DNA of 64,000 nt. Source: Acidobacteriota bacterium. Its GTDB lineage: Bacteria; Pseudomonadota; Alphaproteobacteria; Caulobacterales; Hyphomonadaceae. The notes beneath the pieces were generated by a model. The model was given only the letters and a program-made list of their open reading frames with translations, made no database searches and was not told where the DNA came from. The position numbers and the translations under genes were made by a program. Of the stretch, positions 27,924-37,120 are shown one piece after another. Numbering within the stretch: position 1 is the first letter of the stretch; each line of letters opens with the position of its first letter. The stretch spans positions 372,001 through 436,000 of the forward strand of contig JADJRB010000002.1 in assembly GCA_016712445.1 (NCBI GenBank), read 5' to 3'.

Positions 27924-28883
27924 GTGGCGGGGGTGCTGGTCGGAGATGTGGGGGGCACGAACGCGCGGTTTGCGTTGGCAGACTGGGCGGAGGGGCGCCT
28001 CGTGCTCAGCCGGGTCGAGCTGCACGCGGGCGAGGCGTTCGCGACGTTCGAGGACGCCGTCGGACATTACCTTGATGCGACCGGGCTGAAACCGGCGGGG
28101 GCCTGCATCGCTGTGGCAGGGCCGGTGCGGGACGGGGCGGCGCACCTGACCAACCGTGACTGGCGCGTTTCCGAGGCGGTACTGAGAGACCGGTTCGGGA
28201 TTGCGGCGCCGCTGGTGATCAATGATTTCCTGGCGATGGCGCGGTCGGTGCCGGAAATGGGGCCTGAGTCCTTCGAAGAGGTATATGACGGCGAGGCCGT
28301 CGCCGGGGCGCCGCTGATCGTGGCGGGGCCGGGAACCGGGTTCGGCGTGTCGACCCTGGTGCCATCGCCGGAGGGGTGGACGGTGCTGGCGGGAGAGGGC
28401 GGCCATATTGCCTATGCGCCGCGCACGGCGCTGGAGCGCGAACTGGCGGCGGTGCTGGCGCGGGACCATGGGTATGTGTCCAATGAACTCGTCGCTTCAG
28501 GCAGCGGGCTGGACGAGGTGCATGCGGCCCTGAGCGAGATCCGCGGTGTGCCCTGCGCCGCCATGACGGCCGCGGAGATGCAGGCGAAGGCCGACGCGGG
28601 GGACGGGTTTTTCGCGGAGCTGGCGCAGGTGCGGGCGCTCGCGGTGATGGGCGCCGTGGGCGACCTCGCGCTCGCGAATGGCGCGCTTGGCGGCGTCGTG
28701 CTGGCCGGCGGGGTGTCGGAACGGCTCGCCGCATATTTCCGGTTGCCGGCGATGCGGGAGAGGTTTGTGGCGAGGGGGCCGATGAGCGATTACCTCGCGC
28801 GGTGCCCGGTGCGGCTGCTGCGGAATCCGGAGGCGCCGTTGATTGGCGCGGCCGCCCACTACGCGCAGGTTCACGGCGTCTAG
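27924..28883 (+). CDS. glk: Glucokinase
   Basis: The 319-residue enzyme phosphorylates glucose to glucose 6-phosphate with ATP. It is a bacterial Glk-type kinase: GDVGGTNARFALADW (phosphate binding), NDFLAMA (catalytic Asp), GPGTGFGVS and GEGGHI. It starts with GTG 5 bp after edd. It closes the operon and supplies the substrate of zwf. Confidence 0.95.
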   Translation: MAGVLVGDVGGTNARFALADWAEGRLVLSRVELHAGEAFATFEDAVGHYLDATGLKPAGACIAVAGPVRDGAAHLTNRDWRVSEAVLRDRFGIAAPLVINDFLAMARSVPEMGPESFEEVYDGEAVAGAPLIVAGPGTGFGVSTLVPSPEGWTVLAGEGGHIAYAPRTALERELAAVLARDHGYVSNELVASGSGLDEVHAALSEIRGVPCAAMTAAEMQAKADAGDGFFAELAQVRALAVMGAVGDLALANGALGGVVLAGGVSERLAAYFRLPAMRERFVARGPMSDYLARCPVRLLRNPEAPLIGAAAHYAQVHGV

Positions 28884-29114
28884 CGACGGCGCCTTGGCGG
28901 TTCACTTCTTGAGAAGAATTCGCAACTAGATTCGCCCGAACGGCGGCGATCTGAGGCCTCTCCGTGACGCACCGCCGCAGCCAATCGCCCGTGTATTGGT
29001 GCTTCGGAGCGATATACTGCGAAAGTGCGCCTTGGGCGGGGCGGTACGAGTTGCACACGCAAGAAAACCGTCCTAATCGGGCGGCCATTGGCTCTGTACC
29101 TGGAGGTACCAAGC
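28884..29114. promoter_or_regulatory. Promoter and leader region of the nuo operon
   Basis: This is the only sizeable gap before the 15-kb complex I operon. It holds a short palindrome TTCTTGAGAAGAA (28906-28918), a TATACT -10-like box (29013-29018) without a good -35 box, and a small hairpin (GTACC 29096-29100 with GGTAC 29105-29109) that includes the nuoA Shine-Dalgarno sequence TGGAGG (29101-29106). No recognised riboswitch. Confidence 0.4.
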
Positions 29115-29489
29115 ATGTCCGAAGTCGAGCGTCTGGCCCTAGACTATCTGCCGGTCATCTTTTTCATTGTCCTGGGCGCGGTGATTTCCGGCCTGTTCGT
29201 GGTTGGCTCGGTGCTGCTGGCACCCTCGAAGCCCGACCCGGAGAAGAACTCGGCGTACGAGTGCGGCTTCAACGCCTTCGATGACGCGCGGATGAAGTTC
29301 GACGTGCGCTTCTATCTCGTCGCAATCCTGTTCATTATTTTCGACCTTGAAGTCGCCTTCCTGTTCCCCTGGGCTGTCAGTCTGGGCGAGATCGGCATTC
29401 TCGGCTTCTGGTCTATGGTGGCCTTCCTTGGCGTGCTGACCGTCGGCTTCATCTACGAGTGGCGCCGCGGCGCGCTGGAGTGGGAATGA
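29115..29489 (+). CDS. nuoA: NADH-quinone oxidoreductase subunit A
   Basis: The 124-residue protein is a membrane subunit of complex I with three helices. The conserved NSAYECGFNAFDDARMKFDVRFYLVAI loop and the acidic FDLEVAFLFPW helix identify it. The start ATG has TGGAGG eight bases upstream; a longer frame beginning at 29025 is not supported. It opens the nuo operon and overlaps or abuts nuoB. Confidence 0.96.
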   Translation: MSEVERLALDYLPVIFFIVLGAVISGLFVVGSVLLAPSKPDPEKNSAYECGFNAFDDARMKFDVRFYLVAILFIIFDLEVAFLFPWAVSLGEIGILGFWSMVAFLGVLTVGFIYEWRRGALEWE

Positions 29490-30061
29490 TGGCTGACGCT
29501 TCGAACAAGCCCTATGCCCTGGGCGCGGCCCGCGCGGGTGTCGAAGGCGGCCACAAGCCGGGCCTCGACGATCCGTTCTACACCGGCCTGTCGGACCAGC
29601 TGGCGGACAAGGGATACTTCACGGCCGCGGCCGACGACCTGATCACCTGGGCACGCACCGGCTCGCTGATGTGGATGACGTTCGGGCTGGCCTGCTGCGC
29701 AGTCGAGATGATGCATGCAGGCAACCCGCGTTACGACCTCGAACGTTTCGGCATGGCGCCGCGCGGGTCGCCGCGCCAGTCGGACGTGATGATCGTCGCC
29801 GGCACCCTGACCAACAAGATGGCCCCGGCGCTGCGCAAGGTCTACGACCAGATGCCGGAGCCGCGTTACGTCATCTCGATGGGCAGCTGCGCGAATGGCG
29901 GCGGTTATTATCATTACAGCTACAGTGTCGTGCGCGGCTGCGACCGGATCGTGCCGGTCGACATCTACGTGCCGGGTTGCCCGCCCACGGCTGAGGCGCT
30001 CGTGTACGGCTTCCTGCAACTGCAGAAGAAGATCCGCCGCGAAGGCTCGATTGAACGGTAA
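29489..30061 (+). CDS. nuoB: NADH-quinone oxidoreductase subunit B
   Basis: The 190-residue subunit holds cluster N2, the last iron-sulfur centre before quinone. Its ligands Cys69, Cys70 (GLACCAVEM), Cys134 (GSCANGGG) and Cys164 (VPGCPPTAEA) are all present. The ATG at 29489 overlaps the nuoA stop; an ATG one codon earlier (29486) is also possible. Confidence 0.96.
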   Translation: MADASNKPYALGAARAGVEGGHKPGLDDPFYTGLSDQLADKGYFTAAADDLITWARTGSLMWMTFGLACCAVEMMHAGNPRYDLERFGMAPRGSPRQSDVMIVAGTLTNKMAPALRKVYDQMPEPRYVISMGSCANGGGYYHYSYSVVRGCDRIVPVDIYVPGCPPTAEALVYGFLQLQKKIRREGSIER

Positions 30062-30067
30062 GGGCAG

Positions 30068-30685
30068 ATGACCATCAACGTCGAAAACCTCGTGGATCTC
30101 GCCGCGCACATCGAGAGCCGGATGCCGGACGCTGTGCGTTCGACGAAGATCGTCGTGGGCGAGCTGACCGTGCTGGCCGAGCGTGACCATATCCTGCCGC
30201 TGCTACGTTTCCTGCGCGACGACCAGCAGTGCAATTTCGAGACGCTCGTGGACATCTGCGGCGTGGACTATCCGGAGCGCACCGAGCGCTTCGAAGTGGT
30301 CTACCATCTGTTGTCGATGCGGATGAATCACCGCCTCCGGATCCGTATCCGGACGGACGAAGAGACCGCCGTGCCGAGCAGCGTGGCCATCTGGCCGTCC
30401 GCCAACTGGTTCGAGCGTGAGGCGTTCGACATGTACGGCATCCAGTTTTCCGATCACCCGGACCTGCGCCGGATCCTCACCGATTACGGTTTCGAGGGAT
30501 TCCCGCTGCGCAAGGATTTCCCGCTGACGGGCCATTATGAAGTGCGCTTCGACGATCTGGAGAAGCGCGTGATCTACGAGCCGGTGAAGCTGACGCAGGA
30601 ATATCGCAACTTTGATTTCCTCTCGCCGTGGGAGGGAATGACATCCGAGATTCCGGGCGACGAAAAAGCGCGGGGAGGCACCTGA
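30068..30685 (+). CDS. nuoC: NADH-quinone oxidoreductase subunit C
   Basis: The 205-residue peripheral-arm subunit matches the 30-kDa family: FETLVDICGVDYPERTERFEVVYHLLS and the signature ERE(A)FDMYGI, followed by HPDLRRILTDYGFEGFPLRKDFPL. It forms part of the connection to the quinone site with NuoD. It is separate from nuoD, as in most alphaproteobacteria. Confidence 0.96.
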   Translation: MTINVENLVDLAAHIESRMPDAVRSTKIVVGELTVLAERDHILPLLRFLRDDQQCNFETLVDICGVDYPERTERFEVVYHLLSMRMNHRLRIRIRTDEETAVPSSVAIWPSANWFEREAFDMYGIQFSDHPDLRRILTDYGFEGFPLRKDFPLTGHYEVRFDDLEKRVIYEPVKLTQEYRNFDFLSPWEGMTSEIPGDEKARGGT

Positions 30686-30689
30686 AGCC

Positions 30690-31895
30690 ATGGCTGATTC
30701 CGCCCATCTCATCGAAGAAGAAGACCGCAAGTTCACGCTGAACTTCGGGCCGCAGCACCCGGCTGCGCACGGCGTGCTTCGCATGATCATGGATCTCGAC
30801 GGCGAAGTCGTGACCCGGATCGACAGCCATATCGGCCTTCTTCACCGCGGCACCGAGAAGCTGCTGGAATACAAGACCTACCTGCAGGGCATGCCGTATT
30901 TCGACCGGCTGGATTACTGCTCGCCGATGAACCAGGAACATGCCTGGTGTCTGGCGATCGAGAAACTGCTCGGGGTCGAAGTTCCGCGCCGCGCCAGCCT
31001 GATCCGCGTGCTGTTCTCCGAAATCGGCCGGATCATGTCGCACCTCCTGAACGTCGGCACCGGCGTGATGGACGTGGGCGCGCTGACGCCGATCACCTGG
31101 TGCTTCGAGGAGCGCGAGAAGCTCTGCGTGTTCTACGAGCGCGCGTCCGGCAGCCGTATGCACGCCGCCTATTTCCGCCCCGGCGGTGTCCACCAGGACC
31201 TGCCGCAGAAGCTGGTGGATGACATCGCCGACTGGTGCGCCCAGTTCCCCGGCAAGCTCGACCAGATCGAAGCGCTGGTGACCGAGAACCGGATATTCAA
31301 GCAACGCAACGTCGATATCGGCGTGGTCGACCAGCGCACGATCATGGAGTGGGGCTTTTCGGGCGTGATGGTGCGCGGCTCGGGCCTCGCCTGGGACCTT
31401 CGCCGGTCGCAGCCCTACGAGTGCTACTCGGAACTCGACTTCAAAATTCCGGTCGGCAAGCACGGCGACAATTACGACCGCTATGTCTGCCGCATGGAAG
31501 AGATGCGCGAGTCGGTGAAGATCATCCTTCAGTGCATCGAGCGAATGGTGAAGGAAGGTCCGGGGCCGGTATTGCTGGCGGGCAGCAAGCTGGCGCCGCC
31601 GCGCCGGGCCGAGATGAAGAACTCGATGGAAGCGCTCATCCATCACTTCAAACTGTACACGGAAGGTTTCCACGTTCCGGAAGGCGAATGCTACGCGGCC
31701 ATCGAAGCGCCGAAAGGCGAATTCGGCGTGTATCTCGTGGCCGACGGCACCAACCGGCCTTACCGCGCAAAGATCCGCGCGCCCGGCTATCCGCACTTGC
31801 AGGCGATGGACCACCTGTGCAAGGGGCACATGCTGGCGGACGTGTCGGCCGTGCTCGGCACGCTGGACATCGTGTTCGGGGAGATCGACCGGTGA
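30690..31895 (+). CDS. nuoD: NADH-quinone oxidoreductase subunit D
   Basis: The 401-residue 49-kDa-type subunit forms the quinone pocket with NuoB. LNFGPQHPAAHGVLRM with its conserved His, HIGLLHRGTEKL and the C-terminal DIVFGEIDR are diagnostic. Its stop codon overlaps the GTG of the NTF2-like gene (GTGA), so the operon carries on into two non-complex I genes before nuoE. Confidence 0.97.
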   Translation: MADSAHLIEEEDRKFTLNFGPQHPAAHGVLRMIMDLDGEVVTRIDSHIGLLHRGTEKLLEYKTYLQGMPYFDRLDYCSPMNQEHAWCLAIEKLLGVEVPRRASLIRVLFSEIGRIMSHLLNVGTGVMDVGALTPITWCFEEREKLCVFYERASGSRMHAAYFRPGGVHQDLPQKLVDDIADWCAQFPGKLDQIEALVTENRIFKQRNVDIGVVDQRTIMEWGFSGVMVRGSGLAWDLRRSQPYECYSELDFKIPVGKHGDNYDRYVCRMEEMRESVKIILQCIERMVKEGPGPVLLAGSKLAPPRRAEMKNSMEALIHHFKLYTEGFHVPEGECYAAIEAPKGEFGVYLVADGTNRPYRAKIRAPGYPHLQAMDHLCKGHMLADVSAVLGTLDIVFGEIDR

Positions 31896-32239
31896 GCGCG
31901 TCTGCCGAACTCGTGCAGCGCCAGCTGGACGCCTATAACAGCCAGAATATCGACGCCTTCATGGCGTGCTATGCCGATGATGCCGTGCTTGCGGGTTTCA
32001 ACGGGGCTGTCACGCACACAGGCCATGCTGCCATCCGCAAACGCCATGAGGACCTGTTTTTCGAGTTTCCGAAGAACCGGGCGAAGCTGGCCAACCGGAT
32101 CGACCTCGGCACCACCGTCATCGATCACGAGCAGGTCGAGCGGGCGCCGGGCGGCGACCGGTTCGAGGTGGCGGCAATCTATACGCTGCGCGACGGAAAG
32201 ATTGCCCGGGTTGATTTCGCGCGGGCGGGCACGTTCTGA
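31892..32239 (+). CDS. NTF2-like (SnoaL/steroid isomerase fold) small protein in the nuo operon
   Basis: The 115-residue protein is a compact alpha+beta barrel: LVQRQLDAYNSQNIDAFMAC, YADDAVL, then a beta-rich second half ending in the RDGKIARVDF strand. This is the pattern of nuclear-transport-factor-2-like enzymes and binding proteins. It starts at GTG within the nuoD stop and overlaps the next gene by one base, so it is translationally coupled on both sides. It is not a complex I subunit. An assembly, protective or unrelated metabolic role is open. Confidence 0.75.
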   Translation: MSASAELVQRQLDAYNSQNIDAFMACYADDAVLAGFNGAVTHTGHAAIRKRHEDLFFEFPKNRAKLANRIDLGTTVIDHEQVERAPGGDRFEVAAIYTLRDGKIARVDFARAGTF

Positions 32240-32691
32240 TGGGCGTGCTTCCGCAGCAGCGCGTTTCGGTGCTCACGCTGGGGGTCAGGGACCTGCCGGC
32301 GATGATCCGTTTCTACACGGACGTTCTGGGCTTCGAGGATCGCGGCGTGGCGGGCGAAGTTGCCTTCCTGAATGCGAACGGCGTGGTGCTCGGTCTCTGG
32401 TCCGAAGAAAAGCTCGCAGATGATGCCGGCGTGGCGGCTGACCGGGCCGGAAATTTCCGCGGCTTCGCAATCGCGTTCAACGCGCGCAGCACCGAGGAGG
32501 TCGACCAGATCTTCGCGGGTGTGGAGAAGGGCGGTGCGCGCATCACCAAGGCGCCACACAAGACCTACTGGGGCGGCTATTCAGGATATTTTGCAGACCC
32601 GGAAGGGAATGCCTGGGAAGTGGCGTTCAACCCTTTCTGGACAATGGATGCGGCGGGCCACGTGAGCGTGCCTGCCCCGAAGGAGCGATAG
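32239..32691 (+). CDS. VOC (glyoxalase/bleomycin resistance fold) protein in the nuo operon
   Basis: The 150-residue protein has two beta-alpha-beta-beta-beta modules: VSVLTLGVRDLPAMIRFYTD at the start and the closing GYSGYFADPEGNAWEVAFNP, which supplies a metal-ligand-type Glu. The reaction is unknown; the superfamily includes lyases, dioxygenases and binding proteins. It overlaps the NTF2-like gene by one base and ends directly before nuoE. Confidence 0.82.
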   Translation: MGVLPQQRVSVLTLGVRDLPAMIRFYTDVLGFEDRGVAGEVAFLNANGVVLGLWSEEKLADDAGVAADRAGNFRGFAIAFNARSTEEVDQIFAGVEKGGARITKAPHKTYWGGYSGYFADPEGNAWEVAFNPFWTMDAAGHVSVPAPKER

Positions 32692-33711
32692 ATGGCATTG
32701 CGCCGGTTTGATCTGGAGGCGGGCGGTGACAGCTTCGCTTTCAAATCCGAGACGGAAGAGAAGATTGCGTTCTGGCGGGCGAAATACCCGGCGGACAAGC
32801 AGCGCTCGGCTGTGATCCCGTTGCTCTGGCTGGCGCAGAAGGACAACAATGGCTGGCTGTCCGAGCCGGCGATGCGCGCGGTGGCTGACCGTCTCGAAAT
32901 GCCGTATGTGCGCGTCTACGAGGTGGCGACGTTCTATACGATGTTCCGTCTGCAGCCGGTCGGCAAGTTTCATATCCAGCTTTGCGGCACGACGCCGTGC
33001 CAGCTGCGCGGCGCGGAAGGCCTGAAAGAGGTCTGCAGCAAGGAAATCGGCAAGGCGATGTACGTCACCGACGACAAGCGCCTGTCGTGGGAAGAGGTGG
33101 AGTGCCTCGGCGCGTGCACCAATGCGCCGATGGTGCAGATCAACGATGATTTCTTCGAGGACCTGACGCCGGAAACGCTGTCGGGCATCCTGTCCCGGCT
33201 GCGGCACGGCGCCGATGTGACGCCGGGCCCGCAGATCGACCGCATCAACAGCGCGCCGGAGGGCGGCACGACTGTGCTCACCGAGCCTTCGCTGTTCGAT
33301 GGAAGCCGCAACAGCGTTCGCACCCTTCCGAACCTGCCGGCAGCGCCCGCCGAAGCCCCGGCTTCGCCCGAAGCGACCGGCAAGCCGGACGCGCCGGCGC
33401 CGACGAACAAGCATCGCGAAGAGCCTGCGCCGGTCAACGACAAGCAGGACGCCGCCAAGACCGGCAGCGCCGCGGATGACCTGCTGCAGATCAACGGCAT
33501 TGGCCCGAAATATGCGCAGCTGCTCAACGAGATGGGCGTGACCCGGTTTGCGCAGATCGCGGCTTGGAACCAGGAAACGGTCGACGGGATGGAGAAGCAG
33601 CTCGGCTTCAACGACCGTATCGATCGCGAGAAATGGGTCGCCCAGGCAAAGCTGCTTGCCGAGGGCAAGGTTGACGAACACGCGCGCGAATTCGGCCGGG
33701 GGAAAGACTGA
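32692..33711 (+). CDS. nuoE: NADH-quinone oxidoreductase subunit E with C-terminal extension
   Basis: The first 175 residues are the 24-kDa thioredoxin-like subunit with [2Fe-2S] ligands Cys98, Cys103, Cys138 and Cys142. Residues about 176-339 are an extra part: a Pro/Ala-rich, probably disordered linker and then a small helical domain, LLQINGIGPKYAQLLNEMGV (about 265-284), resembling a helix-hairpin-helix motif. This nearly doubles the usual length. Such extensions occur in other alphaproteobacterial NuoE proteins as far as I recall; the role is not known. It overlaps nuoF by one base. Confidence 0.95.
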   Translation: MALRRFDLEAGGDSFAFKSETEEKIAFWRAKYPADKQRSAVIPLLWLAQKDNNGWLSEPAMRAVADRLEMPYVRVYEVATFYTMFRLQPVGKFHIQLCGTTPCQLRGAEGLKEVCSKEIGKAMYVTDDKRLSWEEVECLGACTNAPMVQINDDFFEDLTPETLSGILSRLRHGADVTPGPQIDRINSAPEGGTTVLTEPSLFDGSRNSVRTLPNLPAAPAEAPASPEATGKPDAPAPTNKHREEPAPVNDKQDAAKTGSAADDLLQINGIGPKYAQLLNEMGVTRFAQIAAWNQETVDGMEKQLGFNDRIDREKWVAQAKLLAEGKVDEHAREFGRGKD

Positions 33712-35015
33712 TGCTGCAGGACAAGGACCGCATCTTCACGAACCTCTACGGCCTGCACTCGCCAGAGCTTGATGCTGCGAAGAAGCGCGGTGCGTGGCAC
33801 CTGACGAAAGAGATGCTCGATCTCGGGCCGGACTGGCTGTGCGACCAGATCAAGGCGTCGGGCTTGCGCGGCCGCGGCGGGGCTGGATTCCCGACCGGGC
33901 TGAAGTGGACCTTCATGCCGAAGGAAGTGCGCGACCGGCCGCATTATCTGGTCGTGAACGCTGACGAGTCGGAGCCCGGCACCTGCAAGGACCGCGAGAT
34001 CATGCGTCATGATCCGCACCTGCTGATCGAAGGCTGCATGGTGGCAAGCCGCGCGATGCGCGCCCACAAGTGCTACGTCTATATCCGGGGCGAATACATC
34101 GCGGAACGCCATGCGCTCGAGAAGGCGGTGAAAGAGGCTTACGAAGCGAAGCTGATCGGCAAGGACAATGTCAACGGCTGGGACTTCGACCTGTATGTGC
34201 ATCACGGGGCAGGCGCGTATATCTGCGGCGAGGAAACCGCGCTGCTCGAAAGCCTTGAAGGCAAGAAGGGCCAGCCGCGCCTGAAGCCGCCGTTCCCGGC
34301 GAATGCGGGCCTGTATGGCTGCCCCACGACGGTGAACAACGTGGAATCGATCGCGGTGGTGCCGACGATCCTGCGGCGGGGCTCGCAGTGGTTCTCGAGC
34401 TTCGGGCGGCCGAACAATGCCGGCACGAAACTGTTCTGCATCTCCGGCCACGTGAACAAGCCGTGCAACGTGGAAGAAGAGATGTCGATCACCTTCCGTG
34501 AGCTGATCGAAACGCATTGCGGCGGTATCCGCGGCGGCTGGGAAAACCTGAAGGCGGTGATCCCGGGCGGCTCGTCAGTGCCGATGGTGCCGGCCGAGCA
34601 GATCATGGACGCCTACATGGATTTCGACACGCTGCGCGACCTGAAATCAGGTCTCGGCACGGCGGCCGTGATCGTAATGGACAAGCAGACGGACCTGATC
34701 AAGGCGATCGCGCGCCTTGCCTACTTCTACAAGCACGAGAGCTGCGGCCAGTGTACGCCGTGCCGGGAAGGCACCGGCTGGATGTGGCGCGTGCTTGAGC
34801 GCATGGTCAAGGGTGAAGCCACGCATGACGAGATCGACACGCTGCTGGATGTGACCAAACAGGTGGAAGGCCACACGATCTGCGCGCTGGGCGACGCGGC
34901 GGCCTGGCCGATCCAGGGCCTGATCCGCCACTTCCGCCACGAGATCGAAGATCGCATCAACCGCTACCGTGCCCCGCGCGCCTTCGTGCAGGGGTCGACC
35001 GTGGCGGCGGAGTAG
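33711..35015 (+). CDS. nuoF: NADH-quinone oxidoreductase subunit F
   Basis: The 434-residue 51-kDa subunit binds NADH and FMN and carries a [4Fe-4S] cluster. GLRGRGGAGFPTGLKW is the NADH/FMN motif. Cluster ligands are Cys345, Cys348 and Cys351 (CGQCTPC) with Cys391 (TICALGD). It is the electron entry point and starts within the nuoE stop codon. Confidence 0.97.
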   Translation: MLQDKDRIFTNLYGLHSPELDAAKKRGAWHLTKEMLDLGPDWLCDQIKASGLRGRGGAGFPTGLKWTFMPKEVRDRPHYLVVNADESEPGTCKDREIMRHDPHLLIEGCMVASRAMRAHKCYVYIRGEYIAERHALEKAVKEAYEAKLIGKDNVNGWDFDLYVHHGAGAYICGEETALLESLEGKKGQPRLKPPFPANAGLYGCPTTVNNVESIAVVPTILRRGSQWFSSFGRPNNAGTKLFCISGHVNKPCNVEEEMSITFRELIETHCGGIRGGWENLKAVIPGGSSVPMVPAEQIMDAYMDFDTLRDLKSGLGTAAVIVMDKQTDLIKAIARLAYFYKHESCGQCTPCREGTGWMWRVLERMVKGEATHDEIDTLLDVTKQVEGHTICALGDAAAWPIQGLIRHFRHEIEDRINRYRAPRAFVQGSTVAAE

Positions 35016-35020
35016 GGACC

Positions 35021-37111
35021 ATGTCAGACACGTTCAAGCTCAATATCGACGGCAAGGAAGTCGAAGTGCCTCGCAGCTACACGCTGATGCAGGCGTGCGA
35101 AGAGGCGGGCGCAGAGATTCCGCGCTTCTGCTACCACGAGCGCCTGTCGGTGGCGGGCAATTGCCGGATGTGCCTGGTCGAGTGGGAAGGCGCGCCGAAG
35201 CCGATTGCTTCGTGTGCGGAGATTGTCGGCAACATGCGCCCGAACAAGGATGGTTCGGCGCCGAATATCCGCACCAAGGGTGCGTATGTCGACAAGGCCC
35301 GCAAGGGGGTCATGGAATTCCTGCTGATCAACCACCCGCTGGATTGCCCGATCTGCGACCAGGGCGGCGAGTGTGACCTGCAGGACCAGGCAGTGGCCTA
35401 TGGCCGCTCTGACAGCCGGTATGACGAGAACAAGCGCGCCGTCGAAGACAAATACATGGGTCCGCTCGTCAAGACGATCATGACGCGTTGCATCCAGTGC
35501 ACGCGCTGCGTGCGGTTCGTGGCCGAAGTGGCCGGCGTAGAAGAAATCGGCATGATTTCGCGCGGCGAGAATGCCGAGATCACCACCTATCTCGAAAAAT
35601 CTCTGACCTCGGAGCTTTCCGGCAACGTCATCGACCTTTGCCCGGTCGGTGCGCTGACGTCGAAACCTTACGCCTTTAACGCGCGCCCCTGGGAGCTGCG
35701 CAAGACCTCATCCATCGACGTGATGGATGCGATGGGCGCCGCGATCCGGATCGACTCGAAGGGAGACGCCGTCATGCGGATCCTTCCGGAGACGAATGAA
35801 GAGGTGAACGAGGAATGGCTGTCGGACAAATCCCGCTTCGTGTGGGACGGGCTCGCGCGCCAGCGTCTTGACCGGCCGTATGTGCGCCGGAACGGCAAGC
35901 TGCACCCGGTCTCATGGCCGGAAGCGCTCGATGCCGTGAAGTCCGCGCTCGCCGTGGGCGCTGACCAGACTGGTGTTGTTGCGGGTGACCTTATCGAGGT
36001 GGAACAGGCCAAGGCAGCGCTGGATTTCTTCCGCAGCCTCGGCGTGAAGAACACGGATTGCCGCCCGGCAGGCGCGCAATATGGCGTGGACGGTGTGCGC
36101 GAACATTACCTTTTGAACCCGACCTTTATGGGTGTGGAAGATGCGGACGCGCTATTGCTCGTCGGCGCCAACCCGCGCGTTGAGGCGGCCGTCTGGAACG
36201 CCCGCATCCGCAAGTCGTGGCTTTGGGGTGAGTTGAAGGTGGCCGTGATTGGAGAAGCAGTCGACCTGACCTATCCGTACGAGCACCTTGGCACCGGCGC
36301 AGATGCAATTGCCTCCGACGCGGCGAGAAAATTCCTGAGCGGCGCCAAGAAGCCGATGATCGTTGTCAGCGAGGCGGCTGCGTGCCGCGTGGATGGCGGC
36401 GCAATTCTTTCGGCGGCCCGGAAACTGGCGTCGGACGCCGGCGCGATTGCCGAAGGCTGGGCTGGCTATGGCATGCTCCACACGGCGGCTGGCCGGGTGG
36501 GCGCGCTCGACACCGGGTTCGTGCCGGCCGAAGGCGGCAAGGCGACCAAAGACATTCTCGCCGGGGGCCTGAAAACCGTTGTGCTTCTGGGGGCCGACGA
36601 AGTCGATCTCAGCCAGCTCGGTTCAGCGACTGTGATCTATGTCGGCTCGCATGGCGATGCGGGCGCGTCGCGCGCGGACATCGTGCTGCCGTGTGCGGCT
36701 TACTCGGAGATCAGCGCTACGTTCGTGAACACCGAAGGCCGCGTCCAGATGACGACCCGGGCGGTTCAGCCGAAGGGCGAGGCCCGCGAAGGCTGGGCCA
36801 TTTTCCGGGCCCTGTCGGGCCTGATGGGGAAGGCGCTTCCCTACGACACGGCAGATGCCCTGCGTACCGTCCTGCGTGGCAAGGCTGGGCAGAACACGGT
36901 CTTCTCCGGCCGTGGCTATGCGCCCGGCGCAAAGGGGGCTGCGGCCCTGATGAAGCCGGTCGATACCGCCGCCGGCACGCTCGACAAGACGCCGTTCAAG
37001 GCGTCCGTGACGGACTTCTATCTCACCAACCCGATCGCGCGCGCCTCGCGCACGATGGCCGAGTGTTCTGCGCTGGCGACCAGCCTAGACACCGCAGTTG
37101 CAGCGGAGTAG
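35021..37111 (+). CDS. nuoG: NADH-quinone oxidoreductase subunit G
   Basis: The 696-residue 75-kDa subunit carries one [2Fe-2S] cluster (FCYHERLSVAGNCRMC, Cys37, Cys48, Cys51) and two [4Fe-4S] clusters (CPICDQGGECDLQDQ and CIQCTRCVRF). A molybdopterin-oxidoreductase-like domain without cofactor follows. Length is normal for alphaproteobacteria and mitochondria, shorter than in enterics. It lies 5 bp after nuoF. Confidence 0.97.
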   Translation: MSDTFKLNIDGKEVEVPRSYTLMQACEEAGAEIPRFCYHERLSVAGNCRMCLVEWEGAPKPIASCAEIVGNMRPNKDGSAPNIRTKGAYVDKARKGVMEFLLINHPLDCPICDQGGECDLQDQAVAYGRSDSRYDENKRAVEDKYMGPLVKTIMTRCIQCTRCVRFVAEVAGVEEIGMISRGENAEITTYLEKSLTSELSGNVIDLCPVGALTSKPYAFNARPWELRKTSSIDVMDAMGAAIRIDSKGDAVMRILPETNEEVNEEWLSDKSRFVWDGLARQRLDRPYVRRNGKLHPVSWPEALDAVKSALAVGADQTGVVAGDLIEVEQAKAALDFFRSLGVKNTDCRPAGAQYGVDGVREHYLLNPTFMGVEDADALLLVGANPRVEAAVWNARIRKSWLWGELKVAVIGEAVDLTYPYEHLGTGADAIASDAARKFLSGAKKPMIVVSEAAACRVDGGAILSAARKLASDAGAIAEGWAGYGMLHTAAGRVGALDTGFVPAEGGKATKDILAGGLKTVVLLGADEVDLSQLGSATVIYVGSHGDAGASRADIVLPCAAYSEISATFVNTEGRVQMTTRAVQPKGEAREGWAIFRALSGLMGKALPYDTADALRTVLRGKAGQNTVFSGRGYAPGAKGAAALMKPVDTAAGTLDKTPFKASVTDFYLTNPIARASRTMAECSALATSLDTAVAAE

Positions 37112-37120
37112 GGCGGCGCC

